Assembly (NCBI RefSeq): GCF_017488845.2
Contig: NZ_CP083370.1
Location: forward strand, 372,001-436,000
Source: Ensifer canadensis
Lineage (GTDB): Bacteria; Pseudomonadota; Alphaproteobacteria; Rhizobiales; Rhizobiaceae
Length of the DNA: 64,000 nt
Direction: 5' to 3'
Of the stretch, positions 8,589 to 16,846 are shown one piece after another. The notes beneath the pieces are model-generated. The model saw only the letters and a program-made list of their open reading frames with translations. It did no database searches and was not told the DNA's origin. The position numbers and the translations under genes were made by a program. Each line of letters opens with the position of its first letter. Position 1 is the stretch's first letter.

Positions 8589-10352
8589 ATGGCCAACGAA
8601 CCCATCACACGGCGGCTCGCTGCCATTTTGGCGGCTGACGTAGTCGGCTACAGCCGGCTCATGGAGCGTGACGAGAAAAGCACCTACACGCAGCTCATGG
8701 CGCGATGGAAAGAGGTGTTGGAGCCACTCGTCGCCACACATCAGGGCCGCGTCTTCAAGAGGACCGGCGACGGCGTGCTCGTCGAGTTCTCCAGCGCCGT
8801 CAACGCCGTCGAATGCGCCGCGGCACTTCAGCGGGCCATGGCAGCCGCCAACAAGGACGTGCCGGCAGACCTGGCGATCGTGCTTCGCGTCGGCGTCAAC
8901 CTGGGCGACATCATGGTCGCCGACAGCGATCTCTACGGCGATGGGGTCAATGTGGCGGCGCGTATCGAGGCGCTTGCCAGGCCTGGCAGCGTAGCCATTG
9001 CGGATGGTGTTCATGAATATGTGCATGGTCGCATCGACCTCGACTTCGTCGACAGCGGTCATCACGAGGTCAAGAACATCGAACGCCCGGTGCATATCTG
9101 GACGTGGTCGCCGGACGACCGCACAAACGATCCCGTCAAGATTGCCACCGAAGCCCCGCCGCAGCTTCCAAAGAAGCCATCGATAGCCGTTCTGCCGTTC
9201 GACAACATGTCCGGCGACCCGGAGCAGGGGTATTTCGCCGACGGCATCACCGAGGACATCATCACGGATCTCTCAAAGGTTTCCGGCCTCTTCGTGATCG
9301 CCCGCAACTCCTCTTTCGCCTACAAGGGCAAGGCGCCAGATATCCGCAAGGTGAGCCGGGAACTTGGCGTCCGCTATGTCCTGGAAGGCAGCGTACGCCG
9401 GGCCGCTGATCGAATCCGCATCAATGCCCAGATGATCGACGGCACGACCGGCGGTCATCTATGGGCCGAGCGCTACGATCGGGGAATTGAAGATATCTTT
9501 GCGGTTCAGGACGAAGTGACCCGCACCATCGTCACCGCGCTCAAGGTGAAGCTAACAACCGGCGAGGAAGAGCGACGCGGGAGCCTCGGCAAGGTCGATC
9601 CAGAAGCCTATGATCTGCTCGTCCGTTCCCGCCAGGCGATTCTGCAGTTCAACGCCGTATCGTCCGCGGAGGCGCGCAGCATGCTCGAGCGTGCCATCGC
9701 CATCGATCCGGGGCTTGCGGCTGCCTACGCTTCTCTCGCGATCATCGCCTTGACCGATTTCATCAATCGGTGGAACGGCGGGACGGCCGACGATCTTGAA
9801 CGCGCTTTGGAGCTGGCACAAAGGGCCGTCGATATCGACGATAACGAGCCGCATGGCCATCACGCTCTCTCGCTCGCGCACTGTTGGATGCGGCACTTCG
9901 ACGAAGCGGAGCATGCCGCTCAAAGGGCGATCGAACTCGATCCCAATTCCGCGAGCTGCCATACTGCACTTGGCACGATACGGGATTTCCAAGGTCGGTA
10001 CGAAGACGCGCTGCCATTCTACACACGGGCCCATCGGCTCGATCCGCAATTCGACCTGTCGCTGCATTTCCTGGGTCGGACGTTGTTGAACCTCGGCCGT
10101 TTCGGCGAGGCCGAGATCGCCTTCAAGCGCCGCCTGGCGCTTGCGCCGCGATCGGACATGACGCGCCTTTATCTCGCCTGCCTCTATGGTCGCACCGGGC
10201 GCCACGAGGAGGCGCGCCGCTACTGGCGCGAAGTGTTCGAGGTTAACCCGAACTTTTCCATCAACCACCTCAAGCGGGCCTTGCCTTACCGGGATCCCAC
10301 TGTGCTCGATCGACTGGCGGACGGACTCCGCGAGGCCGGAGTGTCTATCTAA
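8589..10352 (+). CDS. Class III adenylate/guanylate cyclase with TolB-like and TPR regions
   Basis: This 587-residue protein has a class III cyclase catalytic domain at about 5-180 with both metal-binding aspartates in context (AILAADVVGYSRLM and KRTGDGVLVEF) and the GDGVNVAARIE motif. A TolB-like domain at about 195-320 starts KPSIAVLPFDNMSGD, and TPR-type helical repeats run from about 370 to the end. No transmembrane segment is visible. This is the common rhizobial cytoplasmic cyclase architecture. The product is probably cAMP, but substrate specificity cannot be read by eye. ATG 8589 was chosen because the conserved domain begins nine residues later and a tandemly duplicated AGGAAGG precedes it. 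A start further upstream would add a non-conserved tail. Confidence 0.88.
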   Translation: MANEPITRRLAAILAADVVGYSRLMERDEKSTYTQLMARWKEVLEPLVATHQGRVFKRTGDGVLVEFSSAVNAVECAAALQRAMAAANKDVPADLAIVLRVGVNLGDIMVADSDLYGDGVNVAARIEALARPGSVAIADGVHEYVHGRIDLDFVDSGHHEVKNIERPVHIWTWSPDDRTNDPVKIATEAPPQLPKKPSIAVLPFDNMSGDPEQGYFADGITEDIITDLSKVSGLFVIARNSSFAYKGKAPDIRKVSRELGVRYVLEGSVRRAADRIRINAQMIDGTTGGHLWAERYDRGIEDIFAVQDEVTRTIVTALKVKLTTGEEERRGSLGKVDPEAYDLLVRSRQAILQFNAVSSAEARSMLERAIAIDPGLAAAYASLAIIALTDFINRWNGGTADDLERALELAQRAVDIDDNEPHGHHALSLAHCWMRHFDEAEHAAQRAIELDPNSASCHTALGTIRDFQGRYEDALPFYTRAHRLDPQFDLSLHFLGRTLLNLGRFGEAEIAFKRRLALAPRSDMTRLYLACLYGRTGRHEEARRYWREVFEVNPNFSINHLKRALPYRDPTVLDRLADGLREAGVSI

Positions 10353-10489
10353 CCAGGGAAGGCGCGTGTCAGGAGGTCCATTCGACCTCGCCGCCGTGCC
10401 GTCCCGTGGCACGGATGACGATTCGCTGTTTACTGCTTGCTCGTGGGCCAATGTGAGGCCATTCTCAGGTCGATCCTGGCTGTACGCTA

Positions 10490-10591
10490 CTGCATGTTTC
10501 CTTAAATCCTATTCGATTTAAGGAAAAAACATGCAGCAATTCAAAGTGCGACAGCGACCTTTGCGCGTCTAATAAGACGCGCGGCGCTGTA
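10490..10591 (+). repeat. RIME1-like element
   Basis: Both palindromes are intact. The first runs from CTGCATGTTTCCTTAAATC to GATTTAAGG...ACATGCAG. A linker CAATTCAAAGTGC leads to the second, ACAGCGACC...GCGCGTC / GACGCGC...GGCGCTGT. It has the same orientation as the copy at 11519 on the other side of the peroxiredoxin-like gene. Confidence 0.88.
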
Positions 10592-10755
10592 TGGCGAGAG
10601 GTCAGGCCCTGCGGCGCTTGATTTCGACCTCGGCAACATGGCGGAGGCCGAGAGCTCTCTGCGTTGGAGCAGGACGTTTGCGCCCAGTACGGGCTCTTTG
10701 AAGTACGTCTTGTGCTGCCTCTTCTTCATTGGTCCTTCGGGCGAGGAGGTTGACC

Positions 10756-11436
10756 ATGTCTGCACATTATCTGGATCATCCGTTACAACCGGGCGACCAG
10801 GCTCCGAACTTTGTGCTGGATGCGATCTCACGCGAGGGGAAGATCGCACTTGATGATTTTCGCGGCCGTCGCCCGTTGTTGGTCGGTTTGTTTCGAGGCC
10901 TGCTGTGTCCGTTCTGCCGACGCCATGTCGCGGCGATGGCACAGTTCAACACGGCTCTGCGCGAAAAAGGCGTCGAATCTCTGGCGGTGGTCAACACCCC
11001 GGTCGAGCGCGCGCGACTCTATTTCCGCTATCATCCGATACCCGGTCTTCTTGCTGCATCGGACCCGGAGCGAGCTTCACACCGCGCCTTCGGCTTACCC
11101 CTCCTCGAGTTTACGGAGAATGAGACCGACTGGCCACGCAAGGTTGGAATGGACGTGGTCATGACGATGCGGGTCGATCGGCCGGGTGAATTGCCTGAAC
11201 CGATGGATCCGGCGACCGCGGGCGACCTTCTCAGCGAGAAGGATGGGTACGAAATCACAGAAGCCGATCAGCAGGTGAGGGTACCCGGCCATATGCAACT
11301 CATTGGCCAGTTCCTGCTCGATCGAGAAGGTGTGGTGCGTTGGAGCTTCACGGAAGTTGATGGCCAGGGCCAAAATATGTGCCGGGCGCTGAATCCCGAA
11401 GAATTGATGTCGGCAGTTTCACAAGTCGCACATTGA
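10756..11436 (+). CDS. Peroxiredoxin/AhpC-TSA-like protein
   Basis: This 226-residue thioredoxin-fold protein has the N-terminal PGDQAPNFVLDAI typical of AhpC/TSA proteins and a CPFC redox motif at about residue 53 (RGLLCPFCRRH). The CxxC replaces the single peroxidatic Cys context PxxTxxC of classical peroxiredoxins, so it may act as a disulfide reductase or atypical peroxidase, probably in the cytoplasm since no signal peptide is seen. The start at 10756 has GAGGAGG upstream. The gene stands alone, bracketed by two direct RIME copies, and has no visible terminator except the palindromic repeat behind it. Confidence 0.75.
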   Translation: MSAHYLDHPLQPGDQAPNFVLDAISREGKIALDDFRGRRPLLVGLFRGLLCPFCRRHVAAMAQFNTALREKGVESLAVVNTPVERARLYFRYHPIPGLLAASDPERASHRAFGLPLLEFTENETDWPRKVGMDVVMTMRVDRPGELPEPMDPATAGDLLSEKDGYEITEADQQVRVPGHMQLIGQFLLDREGVVRWSFTEVDGQGQNMCRALNPEELMSAVSQVAH

Positions 11437-11518
11437 CAGCGAAAAACGCGCCAGACCGCCGCGTTGGATTCTGTGGGTAGAGACATTCGCCGGCGCGCAA
11501 TCGTCCGGGATCGCTCCA

Positions 11519-11621
11519 CTGCATGTTTCCTAAAATCGTTTTCGATGTAAGGATAAAAACATGCAGCCATTCAAAGTGCTACAGCGACCTTTGCGCGTCT
11601 AACAAGACGCGCGGCGCTGTA
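11519..11621 (+). repeat. RIME1-like element
   Basis: This near-identical copy of the element at 10490 has the same orientation (GCATGTTTCCTAAAATC..., then ACAGCGACCTTTGCGCGTC...GACGCGCGGCGCTGT). It ends 15 nt from the stop of the convergent LysR gene. Confidence 0.88.
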
Positions 11622-11635
11622 GCTCTGGAGCGCGG

Positions 11636-12517
11636 TCAGGCAAACATCTGGTGCTCCGCGGTCACCAGCTCCTGCAGGAAGGCCGCCACGGTGCGCACGC
11701 GCACCAGGTCGCGGGCGCTTTCGTGGTAGGTGGTCCAGTAGGCACGCCGGATTGTGGTTTCAGGCAGGATGCGCTCGAGTTCCGGCGTGTGCCGGGCGAT
11801 GTAGTTGTGCAGGATGCCGATGCCGGCGCTGGAGCGCACCGCCTCCGTCTGCCCGGTGGCGCTCGAGATTTCGAAGGCGGCATCCCAGCTGCGCATGATC
11901 TCGGCCGAAAAATTCAGCGACGGCGTGAAGATCAGGTCCTCGACATAGCCGATGCGGCGATGGTGCTTGAGGTCGTCGATCGTTTGCGGCGTGCCGTGCT
12001 GCGCAAGATAGGTCGAGGAGGCGTAGAGACCGAGCGTGTAGTCGGTAAGCTTCGATGAGACCAGGCGTCCCTGTTCCGGCCTTTCGATGGTGATGGCGAT
12101 ATCGGCTTCACGCTGCGACAGCGAGAAGGAGCGGGGCACCGGCACGAGCTGCAGCTTCAGTTCCGGATAGCGCGCCGTCAGCCGCCCGAGGCGCGGCGCG
12201 AGGAAGGAGACACCAAATCCATCCGGCGCGCCGATGCGTACCGTCCCGGCGATCGCCGTGTCGATGCGGCCGATCTGCGACTGTGCTGCCAGCATCTCCG
12301 TTTCCATGCGTTCGGCCGCCGCCAGGAAGATCTCGCCTTCGGCCGTCAGTTCGCAGCCGTTCGGCCTGCGCACCAGGAGACGGGTCTTCAGCGTTTCCTC
12401 AAGCGAGGTCACCCGCCGGCTGAGCGTGGCATGGTTGAGGCCGAGCCGCTTGGAGGCGGCAAGGATCTGCCCGGTGCGCGCGACCGCCAGAAACATTCTC
12501 ACGTCGTCCCAATTCAT
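11636..12517 (-). CDS. LysR-family regulator divergent from mmsA
   Basis: This 293-residue protein has an N-terminal winged HTH (about 1-60; MNWDDVRMFLAVARTGQIL..., LNHATLSRRVTSLEE) and a LysR substrate domain. The short N-terminus starting MNWDD fixes the start at 12517. Upstream in-frame codons would add an unconserved tail that reaches into mmsA's leader. It is divergent from mmsA with 116 nt between start codons, the usual arrangement for a LysR regulator acting on its neighbour, so the inferred target is mmsA and itself. Confidence 0.85.
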   Translation of the reverse strand: MNWDDVRMFLAVARTGQILAASKRLGLNHATLSRRVTSLEETLKTRLLVRRPNGCELTAEGEIFLAAAERMETEMLAAQSQIGRIDTAIAGTVRIGAPDGFGVSFLAPRLGRLTARYPELKLQLVPVPRSFSLSQREADIAITIERPEQGRLVSSKLTDYTLGLYASSTYLAQHGTPQTIDDLKHHRRIGYVEDLIFTPSLNFSAEIMRSWDAAFEISSATGQTEAVRSSAGIGILHNYIARHTPELERILPETTIRRAYWTTYHESARDLVRVRTVAAFLQELVTAEHQMFA

Positions 12518-12633
12518 GTTTCTGATCCCTATGGACTTCAATTTGCGCACAACGGTTGCTGAATATCGGAAATTGCTTTGTTCAAATCGTAGTGCGATCA
12601 TGCCGCCACAATCAAGATCAGGAGGAGACATCC

Positions 12634-14130
12634 ATGTACGAACTCGGTCATTTCATCGATGGCAAGCGCGTCGCCGGCACCAGCGGGCGCACGAGCAACA
12701 TCTTCAACCCGGCAACGGGCGAAGTGCAGGGCACCGTGGCGCTGGCAAGCGACGCGGAACTCGGCGCTGCCGTCGCCAGCGCCAAGGCCGCGCAGCCGAA
12801 GTGGGCAGCCACCAACCCGCAGCGCCGCGCCCGCGTGTTCATGAAGTTCGTCGAACTTCTCAACACCCACATGAACGAGCTGGCCGAGATCCTCTCGCGC
12901 GAGCACGGCAAGACGATTGAAGACGCCAAGGGCGATCTCGTGCGCGGCCTGGAAGTCTGCGAATTCGTCATCGGCATTCCGCATCTGCAGAAGAGCGAGT
13001 TCACCGAAGGTGCCGGCCCCGGCATCGACATGTACTCGATCCGCCAGGCCGTCGGCATCGGCGCCGGCATCACGCCGTTCAACTTCCCCGCCATGATCCC
13101 GATGTGGATGTTCGCCCCGGCGATCGCCTGCGGCAACGCCTTCATCCTGAAGCCGTCCGAGCGTGATCCGTCCGTGCCGGTCCGCCTGGCCGAACTGATG
13201 ATCGAGGCAGGTCTGCCGGCCGGCATCCTCAACGTCGTCAATGGCGACAAGGGCGCGGTCGACGCGATCCTCACCAACCCCGACATTTCGGCCGTATCCT
13301 TCGTCGGCTCGACCCCGATCGCCCGCTACGTCTACGGCACGGCTGCCATGAACGGCAAGCGCGCCCAGTGCTTCGGCGGCGCCAAGAACCACATGATCAT
13401 CATGCCGGACGCCGATTTGGACCAGGCCGCCAACGCGCTGATGGGCGCCGGCTACGGCTCGGCCGGCGAGCGCTGCATGGCTATCTCGGTTGCCGTTCCC
13501 GTTGGCGAGGACACTGCCAACCGCCTGATCGCCAAGCTGACGCCGATGGTCGAAAGCCTGCGCATCGGCCCCTATACCGACGAGAAGGCCGACATGGGCC
13601 CGGTTGTCACCAAGGAAGCGGAGAAGCGCATCAGAAGCCTGATCGACAGCGGCCTCGAGCAGGGTGCGAAACTCGTGGTCGACGGCCGCGACTTCAAGCT
13701 CCAGGGCTATGAGGACGGCTACTTCGTCGGCGGTTGCCTGTTCGACCACGTCACCCCGGATATGGATATCTACAAGACCGAAATCTTCGGACCGGTCCTT
13801 TCGGTTGTTCGCGCCAAGAACTACGAGGAAGCCCTCGACCTGCCGATGAAGCACGAATACGGCAATGGCGTCGCGATCTATACCCGCGATGGCGATGCTG
13901 CCCGTGACTTCGCCTCGCGCATCAACATCGGCATGGTCGGCGTCAACGTTCCGATCCCGGTTCCGCTCGCCTACCACTCCTTCGGCGGCTGGAAGTCCTC
14001 GTCCTTCGGCGACCTCAACCAGCACGGCACGGACTCGATCAAGTTCTGGACCAAGACCAAGACGATCACTGAGCGTTGGCCGTCAGGCATCAAGGACGGT
14101 GCCGAGTTCGTCATGCCGACGATGAAGTAA
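12634..14130 (+). CDS. mmsA: Methylmalonate-semialdehyde dehydrogenase (CoA-acylating)
   Basis: This 498-residue aldehyde dehydrogenase converts methylmalonate semialdehyde or malonate semialdehyde to propionyl-CoA or acetyl-CoA with NAD+ and CoA, in valine and myo-inositol catabolism (iolA in inositol operons). Family marks are GITPFNFPAMIPMWM, FVGSTPIARYVY, the catalytic Cys in AGERCMAISVAV and the C-terminal WKSSSFGDLNQHG. ATG 12634 has AGGAGGA at 12620-12626 and gives the canonical length. Three stacked terminator hairpins follow. The divergent LysR gene is the likely regulator. Confidence 0.92.
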   Translation: MYELGHFIDGKRVAGTSGRTSNIFNPATGEVQGTVALASDAELGAAVASAKAAQPKWAATNPQRRARVFMKFVELLNTHMNELAEILSREHGKTIEDAKGDLVRGLEVCEFVIGIPHLQKSEFTEGAGPGIDMYSIRQAVGIGAGITPFNFPAMIPMWMFAPAIACGNAFILKPSERDPSVPVRLAELMIEAGLPAGILNVVNGDKGAVDAILTNPDISAVSFVGSTPIARYVYGTAAMNGKRAQCFGGAKNHMIIMPDADLDQAANALMGAGYGSAGERCMAISVAVPVGEDTANRLIAKLTPMVESLRIGPYTDEKADMGPVVTKEAEKRIRSLIDSGLEQGAKLVVDGRDFKLQGYEDGYFVGGCLFDHVTPDMDIYKTEIFGPVLSVVRAKNYEEALDLPMKHEYGNGVAIYTRDGDAARDFASRINIGMVGVNVPIPVPLAYHSFGGWKSSSFGDLNQHGTDSIKFWTKTKTITERWPSGIKDGAEFVMPTMK

Positions 14131-14158
14131 TGACGGGATAAAGATCCTCCCGCCTCCA

Positions 14159-14253
14159 GGGCCTCCTTCGGGAGGCCCTTTTTTGTTGCGTGCCCGAGGC
14201 CTCCTTCGAGAGGCCTTTTTTTGCATGCCGGGGCCCCTTCGAAAGACCCTTTT
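14159..14253 (+). terminator. Three tandem terminator hairpins after mmsA
   Basis: Three units of about 35 bp follow each other. The stems are GGGCCTCC/GGAGGCCC with six T (14159-14184), AGGCCTC/GAGAGGCCT with seven T (14197-14222), and a degraded GGGGCCCC/AAGACCC with four T (14230-14253). All have TTCG-type loops. They look like a tandem duplication that is decaying. Confidence 0.8.
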
Positions 14254-14267
14254 CTGTTGCATGTCAT

Positions 14268-14280
14268 GTTGCACTGCAAC
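14268..14280. promoter_or_regulatory. Palindrome sharing the phaP operator core
   Basis: GTTGCACTGCAAC is a perfect 6+1+6 palindrome with the same TGCACTGCA core as the site upstream of phaP1. It lies about 205 nt upstream of the DUF898 gene. Whether it works is unknown. Confidence 0.3.
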
Positions 14281-14484
14281 TAATTTGATATGCCCGAGGC
14301 GGCGGAAAATTGATTCGCGCCTTGGTCGAATATTGCAGGCATTTCGACCGTTCATTTGCATGGAAGGCTCATCCGGGGGATAGCCACAGTTCGCTGGGTT
14401 CACAATTGACGTCAATCTGTCGCAACGCGGCGCCTGTGTGATGGCGGGCTGCCGCAAGCTGATTTCATTGAGAGAGGTTTTATC

Positions 14485-15591
14485 ATGGTCGTGGCCGAAA
14501 CGGCGTCGATGCAAGGGACGTTGACGCAGAGGGTACCGGACAATTTCCACCGTCTGTCGTTTACCGGTAGCGGAAAAGAGTATTTTGGCATCTGGATCGT
14601 CAACGTGCTGCTGACGATCATCACGCTCGGCATCTATTCCGCCTGGGCGAAGGTCCGCCGCAACCGCTATTTCTACGGTAACACGGTGCTTCTCGGGCGC
14701 GCCTTCGAATATCACGCAAAGGGTAAGCAGATCCTGATCGGTCGGGTGATCGTTTTCGCTTACCTGATCTTCTACAACGTCATGCTGAACGTCGTGCCGA
14801 TCGCCGGCATCATTCTTGCCCTGTTGCTGGTGGCCTTCGTGCCATGGCTGGTCGTCAGGGGCCTGCGCTTCAGTGCCCGCGTGACCAGCTATCGCAATGT
14901 GCGGTTCGATTTCGTCGGCGGCGTCGGCGGTGCGTTTCTCGCCTTCATCGTCGGTCCGGTTATTTCGGTCCTCACACTTGGCATCCTGGTGCCGCTCGCC
15001 AGCCGCTGGTCCTATCGCTACATCGGCAGCAACCTGCGTTATGGGCAACGGGCATTCGCGACCGATCCTTCCGTCGGTGCGATCTACAAGTCGTGGTTCC
15101 TGTCGGCGGCCATCATCGTCGCTGGCCTGCTGATCATTGCCTTTATTGGTTTCCTCAATCTGGCCGTGATCATGTCGTTGTTCGACGGCTCCATTGAGGC
15201 AACGCTGGGAATGCACGTTTCGATGATTGCCTTGTTCGTCATCGCCTACATTGCATTCCTCTCGATCTTCGGGGTCGCGGCGCTGTTCTACCGTGCCGGC
15301 GTGCGCAACGTCGCCTGGTCGGCAACGACCTTCGACGGCAAGCATCAGTTGACGAGCGACCTGTCGCGGGGCCGTTACGCCTGGATCGCGATTACCAACA
15401 TGATCGTCACCATCTTCACGCTGGGCCTTATGCGTCCCTGGGCAGCCGTGCGCATGGCGCGTTATGTCAATGAACACACGGGCGTCCATTTCGAAGGCAA
15501 TGTCGGCGAGATGTTCGACCGGATCGCCCAGGAAGGTTCGGCCGTCGGTTCGGAGTTCATGGACTTCGAAGGGTTCGACTTTGGCTTCTAA
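14485..15591 (+). CDS. DUF898 (YjgN-type) multispanning membrane protein
   Basis: This 368-residue protein has about eight hydrophobic helices and the repeated DUF898 signatures GIWIVNVLLTIITLGIYSAW and NMIVTIFTLGLMRPWAAVRM. The motif AWAKVRRNRYFYGNT follows the first pair of helices. The biochemical role of the family is unknown to me. It starts at ATG 14485 behind GAGAGAGG. Its last 11 bases overlap the start of an M48 peptidase gene, a pairing that suggests a shared role at the inner membrane. Confidence 0.82.
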   Translation: MVVAETASMQGTLTQRVPDNFHRLSFTGSGKEYFGIWIVNVLLTIITLGIYSAWAKVRRNRYFYGNTVLLGRAFEYHAKGKQILIGRVIVFAYLIFYNVMLNVVPIAGIILALLLVAFVPWLVVRGLRFSARVTSYRNVRFDFVGGVGGAFLAFIVGPVISVLTLGILVPLASRWSYRYIGSNLRYGQRAFATDPSVGAIYKSWFLSAAIIVAGLLIIAFIGFLNLAVIMSLFDGSIEATLGMHVSMIALFVIAYIAFLSIFGVAALFYRAGVRNVAWSATTFDGKHQLTSDLSRGRYAWIAITNMIVTIFTLGLMRPWAAVRMARYVNEHTGVHFEGNVGEMFDRIAQEGSAVGSEFMDFEGFDFGF

Positions 15592-16636
15592 CGGCACGGA
15601 GATTGCTGTTGGCGAGTGGCATCCGGCCGGTTCCAGCCGGTCGGTGCCCTCGCGGCTGATCGAAGATGGCGGTGGCCTCAAGGCTTTGGATGAGGCCGGC
15701 GCCGAACTTGCAGGTGGAGCACTTGCTGCCGTCGATATTTCTGCGCGCGTCGGCGCCATTCCGCGTCGCATCGAGTTTCCCGATGGTTCTCTGTTCGAGA
15801 CGACCGACAACGACGCCGTCGATCGTTTCCTGAAACGCAAGGGAAAAACCAATCTCGTCCACGAATGGGAGCGTTTTCACCCGCGCCTGATCGCGGTCGT
15901 CCTGGCGACCGTGCTCAGCGGCGTGGCCATCTATCGTTATGCCGTACCGGCGCTGGTCGAAATCGCCGTGCTGGTGACGCCGCCGATCGTGCCGAAGATC
16001 ATGTCGGCAAGCACCATGGAGACGATGGATCGCACGCTGCTCGACACGTCGGCGCTTGCAATTGAGCGCCAGGACAAGATCCGTGAGGGGTTCAACGCGA
16101 TCGCACGGCTGTCCGATCGCGGCGAGGGTGGCTACACCCTCAACTTCCGCATGGGCGGGACCATCGGCCCGAATGCTTTCGCGCTGCCCGACGGCACGCT
16201 GATCGTTACCGATGAGCTGATCGAGCTTGCCGGCGACGATACCGAAATGATCGTCGGCGTGCTGGCGCACGAGATCGGTCATGTCGAACTCGAGCATAGC
16301 CTGCGCCAGATCTACCGCGCCGCGGGCGTCGCTGGGCTGGTCATGATGATCGGTGGCGACATCGGCTCCGGTGCTGAGGACATTCTGGTGCAGGGTGCCG
16401 GTCTCCTTACGCTCTCCTTTTCGCGTAGCGCGGAAGCGGCAGCAGATCGGCATTCGGTGGAACTGATGCTGAAAGCCAGGCGGGATCCGACGGCAATCGC
16501 ACGGTTCTTCGACCTGCTCGAAAAGGAGCTTGGCGACAGTTCCGACACCAGCATCCTTGCGACCCATCCCGGCACACCGGAACGGCGCAAGGCGATCCTC
16601 GATTATGCCGGCGAACTGAGGGCGCAGGCTCAGTAG
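15581..16636 (+). CDS. M48-family membrane-associated zinc metallopeptidase
   Basis: This protein of about 351 residues has an N-terminal cytoplasmic segment, one hydrophobic helix near residues 103-130 (LIAVVLATVLSGVAIYRYAV), and an M48 peptidase domain with HEIGH in VLAHEIGHVELEHS and the third zinc ligand in AAADRHSVEL. I place the start at TTG 15581, preceded by GAAGGG at a 7-nt spacing and overlapping the DUF898 stop by 11 nt. A GTG at 15644 is the alternative. The overlap implies translational coupling with DUF898. It is probably a quality-control protease of the HtpX/BepA class, with substrate unknown. Confidence 0.8.
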   Translation: MASNGTEIAVGEWHPAGSSRSVPSRLIEDGGGLKALDEAGAELAGGALAAVDISARVGAIPRRIEFPDGSLFETTDNDAVDRFLKRKGKTNLVHEWERFHPRLIAVVLATVLSGVAIYRYAVPALVEIAVLVTPPIVPKIMSASTMETMDRTLLDTSALAIERQDKIREGFNAIARLSDRGEGGYTLNFRMGGTIGPNAFALPDGTLIVTDELIELAGDDTEMIVGVLAHEIGHVELEHSLRQIYRAAGVAGLVMMIGGDIGSGAEDILVQGAGLLTLSFSRSAEAAADRHSVELMLKARRDPTAIARFFDLLEKELGDSSDTSILATHPGTPERRKAILDYAGELRAQAQ

Positions 16637-16693
16637 CCCTCTGGTCCGTCGAGCGGCTTCCCCACACAAGGCGCGACGCTGTCATCAAAACGA

Positions 16694-16720
16694 AAACAGC
16701 GGGCACACGGCCCGCTGTTT
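16694..16720 (+). terminator. Intrinsic terminator (bidirectional stem)
   Basis: AAACAGCGGGC / GCCCGCTGTTT is a perfect stem with loop ACACG, 58 nt behind the M48 stop. Confidence 0.75.
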
Positions 16721-16737
16721 CCAATTCACGCGATGGC

Positions 16738-16841
16738 TACAGCGCCGCGCGTCTTAATTTGACGCGCAAAGGTCGCTGTAGCACTTTGAATTGCTGCATG
16801 TTTTGATCCTTAAATCGAATGGGATTTAAGGAAACATGCAG
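16738..16841 (-). repeat. RIME1-like element
   Basis: This complete copy is in reverse orientation: ACAGCGCCGCGCGTC...GACGCGC, then AAAGGTCGCTGTAGCACTTTGAATTGCTGCATG, then the second palindrome ending ACATGCAG. It ends 6 nt from the stop of the iron-binding protein gene. Confidence 0.88.
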
Positions 16842-16846
16842 TAGGA

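Noticed and set aside
12598..14025. Long minus-strand frame opposite mmsA
   Set aside because: Composition typical of an antisense GC-rich frame; mmsA is unambiguous.
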